A DNA stretch of 46,358 bases from Parvibaculum indicum (GCF_011762095.1 NZ_JAASQO010000021.1:1-46358), one strand, 5' to 3'. Shown: positions 35,762 through 45,068, numbered from the stretch's first letter. Notes: generated by a model from the letters alone, not told the origin. Program-made: numbers and translations.

Positions 35762-37254
35762 TACTCTGCTGCCTCCGCCCGTTCTTCCTTCACGAAAAGA
35801 ACGAGCCCCAGTCCGACGCCCAGAAGCACCAGCACGGAAGCAAAACCCACCCGCTGGCTCTGGAAGAAGGACGTTGTGAACCCCACAATCGCCGGCCCGA
35901 GAAAGGCCGTCGCCGTGCCCGATAGCGCATAGAGACCGAAAAACTCCGACATTTTCGTCGCCGGGGCAAGTCGCGCCAGCATGGTCCGGCTATTGGCATA
36001 AGCCGCGGTAATGAAAATCGCGATCAGCACCACCACCCCGACATAGAGAAGTTCCGGCACGGTCGCGAAGAAGGGCAGATCCCAGACTTTCGGCGCGTCC
36101 GCATCCCAGGGGAAGAAAAAGAAGAGTTCCGTCGGCGTAATCGAAACGGCGAGCAGAAGACCCAGCGACGTACCCCCGATGGAAACGAGGATCGCCGTCT
36201 TCGACCCGAACGTGTCGTCGAGCCAGCCGCCGAAGAAACCGCCGCCCACCGCGAAGATCGACAGCACGATGCCGTAGATCGTCAGCGTCAGCGCATCCCA
36301 GTGAAAGACGCCCGCCGCATAGACGCCGCCGAAGATGAGAATGGCCGTCTGCCCGTCATTGTAGAACATGCGCGCGATGAGATAGGTCGCCACATTGCGG
36401 TAATGCTTGAGCTGGCGCACCGTCTTCACCACCCGCGCCCCACCCTGCCGGATACTGTCCGCCAGACCGGGACGCGCCTCGCGCGGTCTGTCGGGCGTGA
36501 AGAACATCAAGGGCAGCGTGAAGAAGAACAGCCACAAACCTGCAATCGGCCCGGCAATCCGGCTGTTCTGATATGTACTCACATCGATGCCGAACAGCGC
36601 ATGGTCGGGGATGAACCCCCAGCTCACCCGGCCCGGCAGCATGAAGGCATAGAGCATGAAGCAGAGGATGAGCAGCCCGCCCGCATTGCCCAGCGCCAGC
36701 CCCAGCCCCGAAAGAAACCCGATCCGGTCGTTCGGCGCGACCGAGGGCAGCATCGAATTATGGAAGACTTCCGAAAAGGCGAAAGCCACCGAGACGATCA
36801 CGATCAGCGTGGCGATCGTCACGATGGACAGGCCCTCCGGCCCCGGCACCGCCCACCAGAGCGCGAATGTGGCCGGCGCCATGATCCCGACGAACACCGC
36901 GAGCCATGGTTTGCGCCGCCCGCCGGAATCCGCGATGGCGCCGAGAACGGGCGCGAGACAGGCGATCGCGAAACCGGCAATGGAATTGATATTGCCCCAT
37001 ATGGCCTGCCCCTTTACCGGGTCGCCGACCACCACATTGGTGAAATAGGGGGAGAAGATATAGATGGTGATGAGAAGGACGTAAGGATTGCGGGCCCATT
37101 CGAACACGGCCCAGCTCACCTGGCCTTTCTTGTCCGCCGCCCTGTCGCCCGTGGCCGACAGCGAATGTCCGTCATGACCGCTCGGCGGAAAAGACTCCGC
37201 CCCTTGCCGGCCCGCCTGCGCTGCGGGGCCCGCCTCCTTCGTTACATCGACCAA
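35761..37254 (-). CDS. UMF1/Atg22-like MFS transporter, first copy
   Basis: A 497-residue membrane protein with about 12 helices after a hydrophilic N-terminus of about 45 residues. Segments such as VFEWARNPYVLLITIYIFSP, LAPVLGAIADSGGRRKPWL and SRTMLARLAPATKMSEFFGL parallel those of the following gene. A TTG start at 37254 is likely since GGGAGGATATC lies in front and no better codon is available. The two-gene operon has its promoter within the 110 bases before the YchJ gene. Substrate unknown. Confidence 0.87.
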   Translation of the reverse strand: MVDVTKEAGPAAQAGRQGAESFPPSGHDGHSLSATGDRAADKKGQVSWAVFEWARNPYVLLITIYIFSPYFTNVVVGDPVKGQAIWGNINSIAGFAIACLAPVLGAIADSGGRRKPWLAVFVGIMAPATFALWWAVPGPEGLSIVTIATLIVIVSVAFAFSEVFHNSMLPSVAPNDRIGFLSGLGLALGNAGGLLILCFMLYAFMLPGRVSWGFIPDHALFGIDVSTYQNSRIAGPIAGLWLFFFTLPLMFFTPDRPREARPGLADSIRQGGARVVKTVRQLKHYRNVATYLIARMFYNDGQTAILIFGGVYAAGVFHWDALTLTIYGIVLSIFAVGGGFFGGWLDDTFGSKTAILVSIGGTSLGLLLAVSITPTELFFFFPWDADAPKVWDLPFFATVPELLYVGVVVLIAIFITAAYANSRTMLARLAPATKMSEFFGLYALSGTATAFLGPAIVGFTTSFFQSQRVGFASVLVLLGVGLGLVLFVKEERAEAAE

Positions 37255-37365
37255 GATATCCTCCCGTTCCGCTCACCGCGTGGGTGAACGGCCAATTTTT
37301 TTATAATTGGAGCATGAAAGGAGGATTGGGAAAAGTTATTCGGCCGTAACGTCGGGTGGCCCTGC

Positions 37366-37863
37366 CTAGGCCGCCTGCCCGCAGCATTTCTTGTATTTCT
37401 TGCCCGAACCGCAGGAACAGGGATCGTTGCGGCCGATTTTCTCGACCTTGCGCGGACGCGCGCCCATGATCCCGTCCACATACCACCAGCGCCCGTCCTG
37501 CTTCCTGAAGGTCGCCGTCTCGTGATGGACGCGGTCCTGATTGTCGGCCTGGAAATGCGCGACGAATTCGACGACGCCGTCCTCATCCCGCTCGCCGCCG
37601 GCCTCCGAATGGCGTACTTCGAGCCCCGTCCAGAGGCTGGATTTCGCCCATTCCAGCGCGGCGTCGCGGTCGAAATCCTCCCGCGTGCCGGGCAGCAGCG
37701 TCTCTTCCAGATAATCGGCATTATGCGTGGCAAAGGCCGTGTAGCGCGAGCGCATCAGCGCTTCGGCCGTCGGCGGCAGCGCCGCGCCGGAAAGGAAGGG
37801 ACCGCAGCATTCGCCGAACGTCTTGCCGGAACGGCAAGGGCAGGCATCGGTATCGGAAATCAT
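37366..37863 (-). CDS. YchJ-family protein with two SEC-C motifs
   Basis: A 165-residue protein. SEC-C zinc-binding motifs flank an NTF2-like YchJ core: CPCRSGKTFGECC at about 8-20 and CSCGSGKKYKKCC at the C-terminus. The core includes EALMRSRYTAFATHNADYL. SEC-C motifs bind zinc and, in SecA, contact SecB and the ribosome; a link of YchJ proteins to translation or secretion is inference. GAGG precedes the ATG at 37863; the upstream open frame belongs to antisense of the next gene. Single gene. Confidence 0.92.
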   Translation of the reverse strand: MISDTDACPCRSGKTFGECCGPFLSGAALPPTAEALMRSRYTAFATHNADYLEETLLPGTREDFDRDAALEWAKSSLWTGLEVRHSEAGGERDEDGVVEFVAHFQADNQDRVHHETATFRKQDGRWWYVDGIMGARPRKVEKIGRNDPCSCGSGKKYKKCCGQAA

Positions 37864-37943
37864 CGGGGCTTGGCCTCGGCAAGTAAGGGCGATGGATCGG
37901 CCATCCTCATAAGGCCCGCCGTGGAAAAATGCAAAACCCGGGA

Positions 37944-39161
37944 TCAGGCCGTATCGCGCAGGCTTCGCCGCACCGCCAGCCAGAGCGCGGCCAGCAGCAG
38001 CGGAAAGCCGATCTGCAGATGGGTCACGTCCGAAAAATAGCTGGTCAGGGGCGGCATCAAAACGAGCGCCAGCAGCCAGATCTTTTCGCCTCGCGAGGCC
38101 CCGGACACCGCCATATCGCTCGCGACAATGGCAAGCGGTATCGCCAGGAGCGCCATCTCGTAATCGAAGATATAGGGCGGCACGAGCAGGCTCGCCGATA
38201 CGAGCACCCCCCAGCTTGCCCGCGTCATGCCGATGCGCCGCCAGATAATGACGACCGTCGCCGCCGCGCCCAGCGCCACCAGCACCTGCAGCGCATAGGC
38301 GACATCGTCGCCCGCGCCCAGAAAGCGGAAGAAGACCCACGCGCTCGGCATCTTCGCCCAGGGCAGCAGCCCGTTCTCGAAGACCGTCCGCACCAGTGCC
38401 AGATTGTCGAAAAAGACCTGCCAGAGCCCGAAACCGAAGACGGCGGTGGCCAGACCGCAAAAGCCGAGCGTCGCCGCGGCCGCGGCAAAGAAGATACGCC
38501 ACTGTCCGGCGGCGATGAGGGCAACCGGAATGAGCAGGCCGAATTGCGGTTTGAAGGCGAGAAGCCCGATAAAGAGCCCCGCCCATAGCGCGCCCCGCCC
38601 GCCCCTTTCGCTTGCCAGCGCCGCGCCCGCGAAAAGCGCCGCCGAATAAAGCGAGTTCTGCCCCTGATAAAGGCACAGCAATGTTGCGGGAAACGCCGCC
38701 AGCAGCCAATAGGGGGTTGGCTGGTTGAGCAAGGGACGGCAGGCCAAGAGATAGGCGCCGAACCCCAGCGCGGTGAAAACGAAAAAGGAAAGCGCATAGG
38801 GCAGCAGGGCCAGCGGCGCGGCGAGGAGCTGGAAGGTCGGCGGATAGTGCCAGAGATAGTCGGCCCGTGTGGCCGGGACCGCCTTCCGCTGCGCTTCATG
38901 CCCCTCGTCCATGTCGAAGGCGGCCTCGGGCCGCCCGTCGAGCGTCAGCTCGGACGCCCCCCAGAATGTAATGAAGTCGTAGCCCAGCGGGCGGTCCTTC
39001 AGATCGAGCCCGTCATGCGAGGTGACCACCAGCAGGATCGCGGACAGCAGAAAGATCCCCACGACGATGCGCGGATAGTTGCGCATCCGCTCCAGGTCGA
39101 AAAGGGCGGGCGCGAAGACCGCACCTTCCTCGATTTCCTGCCGCGCGGGCGCTGTGGACAT
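37944..39161 (-). CDS. GT87-type polytopic glycosyltransferase (DUF2029)
   Basis: A 405-residue membrane protein with about ten hydrophobic helices. The first periplasmic loop contains YDFITFWGASELTLDGRPEA, and later LWHYPPTFQLLAAPLALLPY; these are characteristic of GT87/DUF2029 enzymes such as polyprenol-phosphate mannosyltransferases of actinobacteria. It likely transfers a sugar from a polyprenyl-phosphate donor to an envelope or exported acceptor. I prefer the ATG at 39161 with GGGA six bases upstream; 39167 is possible. Upstream 70 bases away lies exoD on the same strand. Confidence 0.84.
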   Translation of the reverse strand: MSTAPARQEIEEGAVFAPALFDLERMRNYPRIVVGIFLLSAILLVVTSHDGLDLKDRPLGYDFITFWGASELTLDGRPEAAFDMDEGHEAQRKAVPATRADYLWHYPPTFQLLAAPLALLPYALSFFVFTALGFGAYLLACRPLLNQPTPYWLLAAFPATLLCLYQGQNSLYSAALFAGAALASERGGRGALWAGLFIGLLAFKPQFGLLIPVALIAAGQWRIFFAAAAATLGFCGLATAVFGFGLWQVFFDNLALVRTVFENGLLPWAKMPSAWVFFRFLGAGDDVAYALQVLVALGAAATVVIIWRRIGMTRASWGVLVSASLLVPPYIFDYEMALLAIPLAIVASDMAVSGASRGEKIWLLALVLMPPLTSYFSDVTHLQIGFPLLLAALWLAVRRSLRDTA

Positions 39162-39231
39162 GGACATTCCCGGATCTGTCGTTCGGACCGCCAAGCATAG
39201 AAACGCAAACTTAAGGGAGACTTACGCGAAG

Positions 39232-39903
39232 TCAGAGATGCGGCACGATATACCAGACCGCGCCCACGGCGGAGCCCGCCGACAGGACGAACCCGATCAG
39301 CACCATCAGCCCGTCCGTCGCCGTCATGCCCAGCGCGAGGAAAAGCACCGCGCTCGCCGGCGCGATCACAGCGAAGGGCAGAAGCGCGGAAGGCAGCATG
39401 ATGAGGCCGAGCCCCACACAGACAAGCGCCGTCACCCAGGTGCCGGTCCTGCCCGTCAGAAAGACGACCCGCGTCCTGAACAGCCTGTCGATGACCCGGG
39501 CGGTTCCGCGCATTTTTTCGCCGCCCTTCTTCACGGTATCGGCATCGAGCCTGATGGCTTCGAGCCGCTCCGGCAGCCAGAAATGCTCAAGCCCGATCGC
39601 ACGCTGTCCGGCAATCATGACGACCAGCATCCCGGTCAGGATCGTCATGCCCGGAATGGCGCCGATCAGCGGCAGGACGGCAATCAGCGCAGGCACGACG
39701 AGAACGGGGCCGAAACTGCGCGAAGCCACCGCGTCCATCAGGTCGCCGACCGTAATGCTCTCTTCGTTTCGCGCCCGTTCGATCAGGAGTTCGATAATAT
39801 CCTCAAGCGATGCCGGCCCGTCCTTGTCCGGCGTCCGCGCCCGGTTCTTTCGCGGCCTCGCCGCCGCCTCGATCGCCCGGTCGTATCTTGTCCGTGCACT
39901 CAT
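39232..39903 (-). CDS. ExoD-family membrane protein
   Basis: A 223-residue protein of the ExoD family. A cytoplasmic N-terminal segment with GPASLEDIIELLIERARNEE and SITVGDLMDAVASRSFGPVL precedes about four or five membrane helices; WLPERLEAIRLDADTVKKGG is a typical cytoplasmic loop. exoD mutants of rhizobia are altered in exopolysaccharide and alkali tolerance, but the mechanism is unknown. Together with the GT87 gene just after it, an envelope-polysaccharide pair is suggested. Confidence 0.88.
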   Translation of the reverse strand: MSARTRYDRAIEAAARPRKNRARTPDKDGPASLEDIIELLIERARNEESITVGDLMDAVASRSFGPVLVVPALIAVLPLIGAIPGMTILTGMLVVMIAGQRAIGLEHFWLPERLEAIRLDADTVKKGGEKMRGTARVIDRLFRTRVVFLTGRTGTWVTALVCVGLGLIMLPSALLPFAVIAPASAVLFLALGMTATDGLMVLIGFVLSAGSAVGAVWYIVPHL

Positions 39904-40069
39904 GACTGCGAGTGTTCGGGTTGATATGGCGGGAATATGGCGAATGAAGCGGACGCAGCGTCATCAAATGCTTGCGTCGGCCGCCGCCGGCCCGCGCCGA
40001 CTTAGCGCTTGCCGCCCCGTCCGCTTCGGTCTAACCGGTCGCATAAGAGATAGAACGGAGGACCCAGAG

Positions 40070-41221
40070 ATGACGGAACGGGCACGCGAACTGGCCGCGG
40101 CGGTGGAAAAATTCATCCGCGAGGAAGTAATCCCCTTCGAGAAGGATCCGCGCAATGGCGGGCACGGCCCGACCGACGAGCTTGCGGATGAACTGAAGGC
40201 AAAGGCCCGCGCGGCGGGCCTCATCGCACCGCATGTCGGCGAGGAATGGGGCGGTCACGGCCTCACCCATTCCGAAATCGCCATCGTCTTCCGCGCCGCG
40301 GGCTATTCGCCGCTCGGCCCCATCGCGCTCAATTGCATGGCGCCGGACGAAGGCAATATGCACCTGCTGGAGAAGGTCGCCTCCACCGAACAGAAGGAAC
40401 GCTATCTGCGTCCGCTCGCCATGGGCGAAACCCGCTCCGCCTTCCTGATGACCGAGCCCGATGGCGGCGCGGGGTCCGACCCCTCCATGATGCAGACCGT
40501 CGCAAGGCAGGACGGCAATCACTGGGTGGTGAACGGGCGCAAGGCCTTCATCACCGGCGGCGAAGGCGCGACGGCGGCCATCGTCATGGCGAAGACGGAT
40601 GAAGGCGCGACCATGTTTCTTGCCGACATGGACACGCCCGGCATCCGCATCGAGCGCATTCTCGACACGCTGGACAGTTCCATGCCCGGCGGTCATGCCG
40701 TCGTCGCCCTCGACAATGTACGCCTCACCTCAGACCAGATTCTGGGCGAGGCGCATCAGGGCTTCAAATATGCGCAGGTGCGTCTCGCGCCCGCCCGCCT
40801 GACGCATTGCATGCGCTGGTGGGGCACGGCGAAACGCGCCCATGACATCGCGGCGGACTATGCCTGCAAGCGCCACGCCTTCGGCAAACCGCTCATCGAC
40901 CATGAAGGCGTCGGCTATCAGCTCGCCGACAACAAGATCGACCTCAAACAGGCCGAACTGATGATCGACTGGTGCGCGGGCGTGCTCGATACCGGCGCGC
41001 AGGGCACGGAGGAAAGCTCCATGGCCAAGGTCGCCGTCTCCGAAGCGCTCTGGCGCGTGGCCGACCGTTGCGTCCAGGTGATGGGCGGCACGGGCGTCAC
41101 CCGCGACACGGTGGTCGAGCAGGCCTTCCGGGAAATCCGCGCCTTCCGCATCTATGACGGCCCCAGCGAAGTGCATCGCTGGAGCCTTGCCAAGCGCATC
41201 AAGAAACAGTTCTCGCAGTGA
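40070..41221 (+). CDS. Acyl-CoA dehydrogenase, ACAD10/11-like
   Basis: A 383-residue FAD-dependent acyl-CoA dehydrogenase catalysing alpha,beta-desaturation of acyl-CoAs. Conserved segments are the FAD/substrate FLMTEPDGGAGSDPSMM, VNGRKAFITGGEGATAA, YACKRHAFGKPLIDHEGVGYQLAD and VMGGTGVTRDTVVEQ. The C-terminal IYDGPSEVHR has Asp where medium-chain enzymes have the catalytic Glu, a substitution shared with the ACAD10/11 group. GGAGG precedes the ATG at 40070. Monocistronic, ending in a strong hairpin. The preferred chain length is unknown. Confidence 0.92.
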   Translation: MTERARELAAAVEKFIREEVIPFEKDPRNGGHGPTDELADELKAKARAAGLIAPHVGEEWGGHGLTHSEIAIVFRAAGYSPLGPIALNCMAPDEGNMHLLEKVASTEQKERYLRPLAMGETRSAFLMTEPDGGAGSDPSMMQTVARQDGNHWVVNGRKAFITGGEGATAAIVMAKTDEGATMFLADMDTPGIRIERILDTLDSSMPGGHAVVALDNVRLTSDQILGEAHQGFKYAQVRLAPARLTHCMRWWGTAKRAHDIAADYACKRHAFGKPLIDHEGVGYQLADNKIDLKQAELMIDWCAGVLDTGAQGTEESSMAKVAVSEALWRVADRCVQVMGGTGVTRDTVVEQAFREIRAFRIYDGPSEVHRWSLAKRIKKQFSQ

Positions 41222-41225
41222 CCGC

Positions 41226-41257
41226 CGCCGGGTGTGAAATATGTTTCATGCCCGGCG
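41226..41257 (+). terminator. Long hairpin after the acyl-CoA dehydrogenase
   Basis: CGCCGGG (41226-41232) pairs with CCCGGCG (41251-41257), continued inward by TGAAA/TTTCA around a TATG loop. No T-tract follows, so termination is likely but not certain. Confidence 0.55.
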
Positions 41258-41339
41258 CAGGACACGCCCGGGGCGCCCGAGCGAGATAAATATTTTTTCA
41301 TGTTTGGCGCTAACCGCATGGCACAGCGGCACTTCTCCG

Positions 41340-41345
41340 TATAAT
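41340..41345 (+). promoter_or_regulatory. TATAAT -10 box, leader of the SYLF gene
   Basis: A consensus TATAAT lies 150 bases before the next start codon; no convincing -35 is found at the usual distance. It implies a long 5' leader for the SYLF-domain gene. Confidence 0.35.
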
Positions 41346-41494
41346 GACGATAGTGTGACCGGAAAAATCACAATCTCCGCACAATCCTCTCCCAGTTATT
41401 TCCTGTCGCCCGCCGGTTAGGGCGGGGCACGGAAGCGCTGATGAACATGTCGCGCATCCGGACTTGAAGGAAACAAACGGAAAGGAGAGAGATC

Positions 41495-42268
41495 ATGCGC
41501 AAGACAGCATCTCTTCTCGCAGCACCGCTGACCATGGGCCTGCTTCTTGGCGGAACGGCTCTGGTGTCCCCCAATCCGGCCGCCGCGGCGGACATGCAGG
41601 CAAAAGGCGCCGCCGGCGCTTCCGCCGAGATGAAGGCCGACAAGGGCCCGATGAAAACGACCGACACGGTTTCGGCCGACGCCGATGACGTGAAGGACGC
41701 CAACGACCTTGTTGCCGATGCGACCGGCGTCGTCGAAAAGATGCGCCAGACCGAAGGCATGGACGCATTGCTTGCCAAGGCGAAGGGCATCTACATCGTG
41801 CCCGAATACGGCAAGGCCGGCGCCGTGGTGAGCGGCGAAGGCGGCTCCGGCGTCCTCCTCTCGCATGAGGATGGCGAGTGGACCGCTCCCGGTTTCTACG
41901 ATTTCGGCGGCCTCAGCTTCGGCGCCGAAGCGGGCGTCAAGGGCGGCTCGGTGGCCTTCGTCATCCTGTCGGATGACGGCATGAAGGAATTCACGAGCGA
42001 CAACAATTTCTCGCTCGATGCCGATGCCGGCCTCACCATCGTAAACTACTCCGCCGACGCCAAGGCCTCCTATGGCAAGGGCGACATCGTGATGTGGTCC
42101 GACACCAAGGGTGCCTATGCCGGCGCCGGCGTGAGCGCGTCGAATATCGTGTTCAACAAGGAGAACACGAAGGGCTATTACGGCGAGAAGGTAACCCCCA
42201 ACCAGATCGTGTCGGGTAGCCTGGAAAGCGACAAGGCAAGCAAGCTGGAAGAGGCCCTCTCCGGGTAA
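41495..42268 (+). CDS. Secreted SYLF (YSC84-type) lipid-binding protein
   Basis: A 257-residue exported protein: signal peptide (about 1-32, hydrophobic stretch LLAAPLTMGLLLGGTALV, cleavage around AAAA-DM), an Asp/Ala/Lys-rich linker, then a SYLF domain from about residue 75. The domain has AKGIYIVPEYGKAGAVVSGE, GFYDFGGLSFGAEAGVKGG and LDADAGLTIVNYS. SYLF domains bind phosphoinositides in eukaryotes; bacterial members are often abundant periplasmic or outer-membrane-linked proteins of unclear role. AAAGGAGAG precedes the ATG. Its own terminator follows. Confidence 0.93.
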   Translation: MRKTASLLAAPLTMGLLLGGTALVSPNPAAAADMQAKGAAGASAEMKADKGPMKTTDTVSADADDVKDANDLVADATGVVEKMRQTEGMDALLAKAKGIYIVPEYGKAGAVVSGEGGSGVLLSHEDGEWTAPGFYDFGGLSFGAEAGVKGGSVAFVILSDDGMKEFTSDNNFSLDADAGLTIVNYSADAKASYGKGDIVMWSDTKGAYAGAGVSASNIVFNKENTKGYYGEKVTPNQIVSGSLESDKASKLEEALSG

Positions 42269-42306
42269 ACGGGGCCGAGCCCCCAAACCTCTTCGGAATA
42301 AATTCG

Positions 42307-42340
42307 CGGGTCGGCCTTCGGGCCGGCCCGTTTCCGTTTC
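42307..42340 (+). terminator. Intrinsic terminator after the SYLF gene
   Basis: CGGGTCGGCC (42307-42316), TTCG loop, GGCCGGCCCG (42321-42330) and then TTTCCGTTTC. A GC-rich stem with tetraloop and T-rich tail. Confidence 0.8.
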
Positions 42341-42423
42341 GGATCGCTGCCACGACCATACATTGTTTCAATCAATGCTTATCATGCAAATAATGTCTTT
42401 TTCAGGCATTACTGCCCGGGTCT

Positions 42424-43146
42424 ATGACTCAAGGCATGACACAGACCCTCGACCCCTCGCCGCGCAACGACGCGCAGTCCCCCTCACCGGTCCAGCTCGA
42501 CGATCTGGCCGGCGTCTGGAAACGCACGCTTCTCGTCGAGGCGGACGGCTCGCGCGACGACACCAGCATCGTCTACTGGCTCCAGCTCGGCTCGCTTTGC
42601 GGCGACATAAGGCTGCCCGCCTCGAAAGCGACAAGCGGCGCCTCGGCCTTTGCCGGCGCTCTGAGCGAGCGCGACGGGGTCTTCCGCTGGAGCCCGGAAA
42701 TCGCCGAGGGCATTCCCGCCGACGCCGATCCCGATGAAGGTACCCTCAAATGGGAGGGCGGCATATTGCGCGAGGATGGCGTGCGCCGCCCCTATCTCGA
42801 ACATTGGCACCGCGCGGCGACGCCTTCCCCCAGGGATTACGCGCTGCGCTTCCAGGACGACGGCGAATGCCGCGACGGCTATCTCATCCGCATCGCCGAT
42901 TTCGGATTTTACGCCTGTCGGCCCCGGAAAGGCGGCCGCCCCTGTTTTGCGCTTCTGCGGGAAACCGCCGGGGACTGGATTGTCGCCGAAGCGCTCTCCG
43001 ACACGCTCAAGCCGGGCGATGCTTTCGTCTGGCCCGACATCGCCCGCAGCATCGCCGACGCGCCGGGCCTGGCGGGCTGCAAATTCGGCGAGCGCGGCGT
43101 CGTCACCTTCGAAAGAATGCCCCTCCGCGGCGAGGCAATGTCATGA
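42424..43146 (+). CDS. Unknown protein, possibly HRI1-like
   Basis: A 240-residue soluble protein. The pattern LAGVWKRTLLVEADGS, TSIVYWLQLGSLCGDIRLP and later EHWHRAATP recalls the yeast HRI1 family, whose fold is two small lipocalin-like beta barrels; this is a suggestion from pattern only. Its stop overlaps the oxygenase start by ATGA. It begins a four-gene operon of oxygenase, permease and binding protein, so it may act on, or bind, the imported compound. Start ATG 42424 (42436 possible). Confidence 0.7.
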   Translation: MTQGMTQTLDPSPRNDAQSPSPVQLDDLAGVWKRTLLVEADGSRDDTSIVYWLQLGSLCGDIRLPASKATSGASAFAGALSERDGVFRWSPEIAEGIPADADPDEGTLKWEGGILREDGVRRPYLEHWHRAATPSPRDYALRFQDDGECRDGYLIRIADFGFYACRPRKGGRPCFALLRETAGDWIVAEALSDTLKPGDAFVWPDIARSIADAPGLAGCKFGERGVVTFERMPLRGEAMS

Positions 43147-44174
43147 CGGCCTTCCGCCATATTCCGCTTGTCGACATTTCCGGCCTGGGCGATCCCGACC
43201 CTGCGCGCCACGCCGAAACCGTCGAGGACATCCGCAAGGCGGCCTCGCAGGTCGGCTTTCTCTATGTCAGCGGCCACGGCATTCCGCCGGAAACCATCGC
43301 CCGCCTTCGCGCCGCCGCCGAAGCCTTCTTCGCGCGGCCGCAAGACGAAAAGATGAAGGTCTATATCGGCAAGTCGCGAAACCATCGCGGCTATGTGCCC
43401 GAAGGCGAGGAAGTCTTCTACGGCGGCAGCAAGGACAAGAAGGAAGCCTTCGACCTGTCCATCGACCTGCCCGCCGCCGACCCGGATTATGTAAGCGGCA
43501 ATCCGCTTCTCGGCCCCAATCAGTGGCCGGACGACATGCCCGAATTCCGCGATGCCGTCTCCGCCTATTACGACGCCGTCTTCGCGCTCGGCCATCGCCT
43601 GCTGCACGGCTTTGCCGAGGCATTGGGGCTCGAACCGACGGCGCTCGACGAATATTTCACCAAGCCGCCGTCGCAGCTCCGCCTCATCCATTACCCCTAC
43701 GATCCCGCCCCCGACGTTCAGGGTATCGGCGCGCATACGGATTACGAGGCCTTCACCCTGCTCCTGCCGACCGCGCCCGGGCTCGAGGTGATGAATGCCG
43801 AAGGCGAATGGATCGACGCGCCGCCGGTCGAAGGCGCTTTCGTCGTCAATATCGGCGACATGCTGGAAGTCTGGTCGAACGGCGTCTTCACCGCCACCTC
43901 GCATCGCGTCCGCAAGGTGCAGGAGGAACGCTATTCCTTCCCGCTCTTTTTCTCCTGCGACTACTGGACGAAGGTGGAACCGCTTCCCGCCTTCGTTTCA
44001 AACGACCATCCGGCGGCCTATCCGGCCGTCGTCGCGGGCGAGCATCTCCACGCACAGACCGTGCAGACCTTCACCTATCTGAAGGAGCGCCTGGCCCGCG
44101 GCGAGATCGACATGCCGAAAGGCAGCCTCGGCCTGTCCTCCTTCGGGCGCGAAGCCCGGGCGAGGGGCGCATGA
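43143..44174 (+). CDS. 2-oxoglutarate/Fe(II) oxygenase, isopenicillin N synthase family
   Basis: A 343-residue non-haem iron oxygenase. The iron ligands are His198, Asp200 (GAHTDYEAFTLL) and His254 (ATSHRVRKV); the co-substrate-binding RxS is Arg263 and Ser265 (ERYSFPLFF). The N-terminal DIN_C-type domain IPLVDISGLGDPD is intact. Such enzymes hydroxylate or ring-form small molecules using oxygen and 2-oxoglutarate. The gene overlaps both neighbours by 4 bases (ATGA), so it is a member of the importer operon. The imported compound may be its substrate; identity unknown. Confidence 0.93.
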   Translation: MTAFRHIPLVDISGLGDPDPARHAETVEDIRKAASQVGFLYVSGHGIPPETIARLRAAAEAFFARPQDEKMKVYIGKSRNHRGYVPEGEEVFYGGSKDKKEAFDLSIDLPAADPDYVSGNPLLGPNQWPDDMPEFRDAVSAYYDAVFALGHRLLHGFAEALGLEPTALDEYFTKPPSQLRLIHYPYDPAPDVQGIGAHTDYEAFTLLLPTAPGLEVMNAEGEWIDAPPVEGAFVVNIGDMLEVWSNGVFTATSHRVRKVQEERYSFPLFFSCDYWTKVEPLPAFVSNDHPAAYPAVVAGEHLHAQTVQTFTYLKERLARGEIDMPKGSLGLSSFGREARARGA

Positions 44175-45031
44175 CAGCGGAACCCGTCCTCGAAACATCC
44201 GCGCCGCGCCGCAAGCCGTCTTCGCCGAGGCCGCGCAGGAGCCTGTTCGAGGTCTACGGGACGATTTCCCGCCGCCGCCAGATCGCACTGGGCGTTCTGG
44301 GCGCCGGCGCCTTTCTGCTCTGCTGGCAGCTTGCCTCCACGCTGGGCCTCACCTCGCCCCGGCTTCTGCCCGCACCGCTTCAGGTCGGCAGCGCGCTCAT
44401 CGACCTGCTGGAAAACGGCTTTGCCGACGATGTAATGGTCAGCATCTACCGCATCGTGCTGAGCTTCCTGATCGCCACCGCGATCGCCTATCCGCTGGGC
44501 CTTCTCATCGGCACGCTGGCCGCGGTCTCCGCGTTCTTTTCGCCGGTCGTCTCCGCCTTTCGCTATCTGCCCGCGCCCGCCTTCGTCCCGCTTCTGCTGA
44601 TGTGGTTCGGCCCGGGCGACGAGCAGAAAATCGCGCTTCTCTTTCTCGGCGTGATCTGGTTCCTCATCACCATCATCGCCGACCATGTGCGCAGCGTGCC
44701 GCGCGAACTCGTGGAATCCGCCCGCACGCTCGGCGCCAATACACCCCTCGTCTTTATACGGATTATCGCGCCCGCTTCCCTTCCCCGCGTCTGGGACGGG
44801 TTGCGCCAGATGCTGGCGGTGAGCTGGACCTATCTCGTCATCGCCGAAATCGTCGCCGCCACGGACGGCATCGGCGCCATGATGATGCGCGCCCAGCGCT
44901 TCGTGCGCGTCGACGATGTGATGGCCGGAATCCTGACTATCGGCGTGCTGGGCGTCGTCTTCGATCTTCTGTTCCGCTTCGCCGGAAACATCCTGTTCCC
45001 CTATGAGCGCTTCGAGCGGGAACGCAACTGA
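44171..45031 (+). CDS. ABC importer permease, SsuC/TauC/NrtB family
   Basis: A 286-residue inner-membrane permease with about six helices. An N-terminal hydrophilic part (1-35) precedes the first helix; FRYLPAPAFVPLLLMWFG and the cytoplasmic coupling loop ESARTLGANTPLVFIRIIAPASLP with the EAA-type motif are clear. Related permeases import sulfonates, taurine, nitrate or thiamine precursors. The ATG at 44171 overlaps the oxygenase stop. It needs an ATPase, which is not in the window. Confidence 0.93.
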   Translation: MTAEPVLETSAPRRKPSSPRPRRSLFEVYGTISRRRQIALGVLGAGAFLLCWQLASTLGLTSPRLLPAPLQVGSALIDLLENGFADDVMVSIYRIVLSFLIATAIAYPLGLLIGTLAAVSAFFSPVVSAFRYLPAPAFVPLLLMWFGPGDEQKIALLFLGVIWFLITIIADHVRSVPRELVESARTLGANTPLVFIRIIAPASLPRVWDGLRQMLAVSWTYLVIAEIVAATDGIGAMMMRAQRFVRVDDVMAGILTIGVLGVVFDLLFRFAGNILFPYERFERERN

Positions 45032-45068
45032 GCGGCGGACGAATACCCGCCGAGCAAGGAGTATGACG

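Noticed and set aside
34085-35932. A 615-codon plus-strand frame rich in Arg, His and Asp
   Set aside because: Antisense to the transporter genes; no start signal and no motif.
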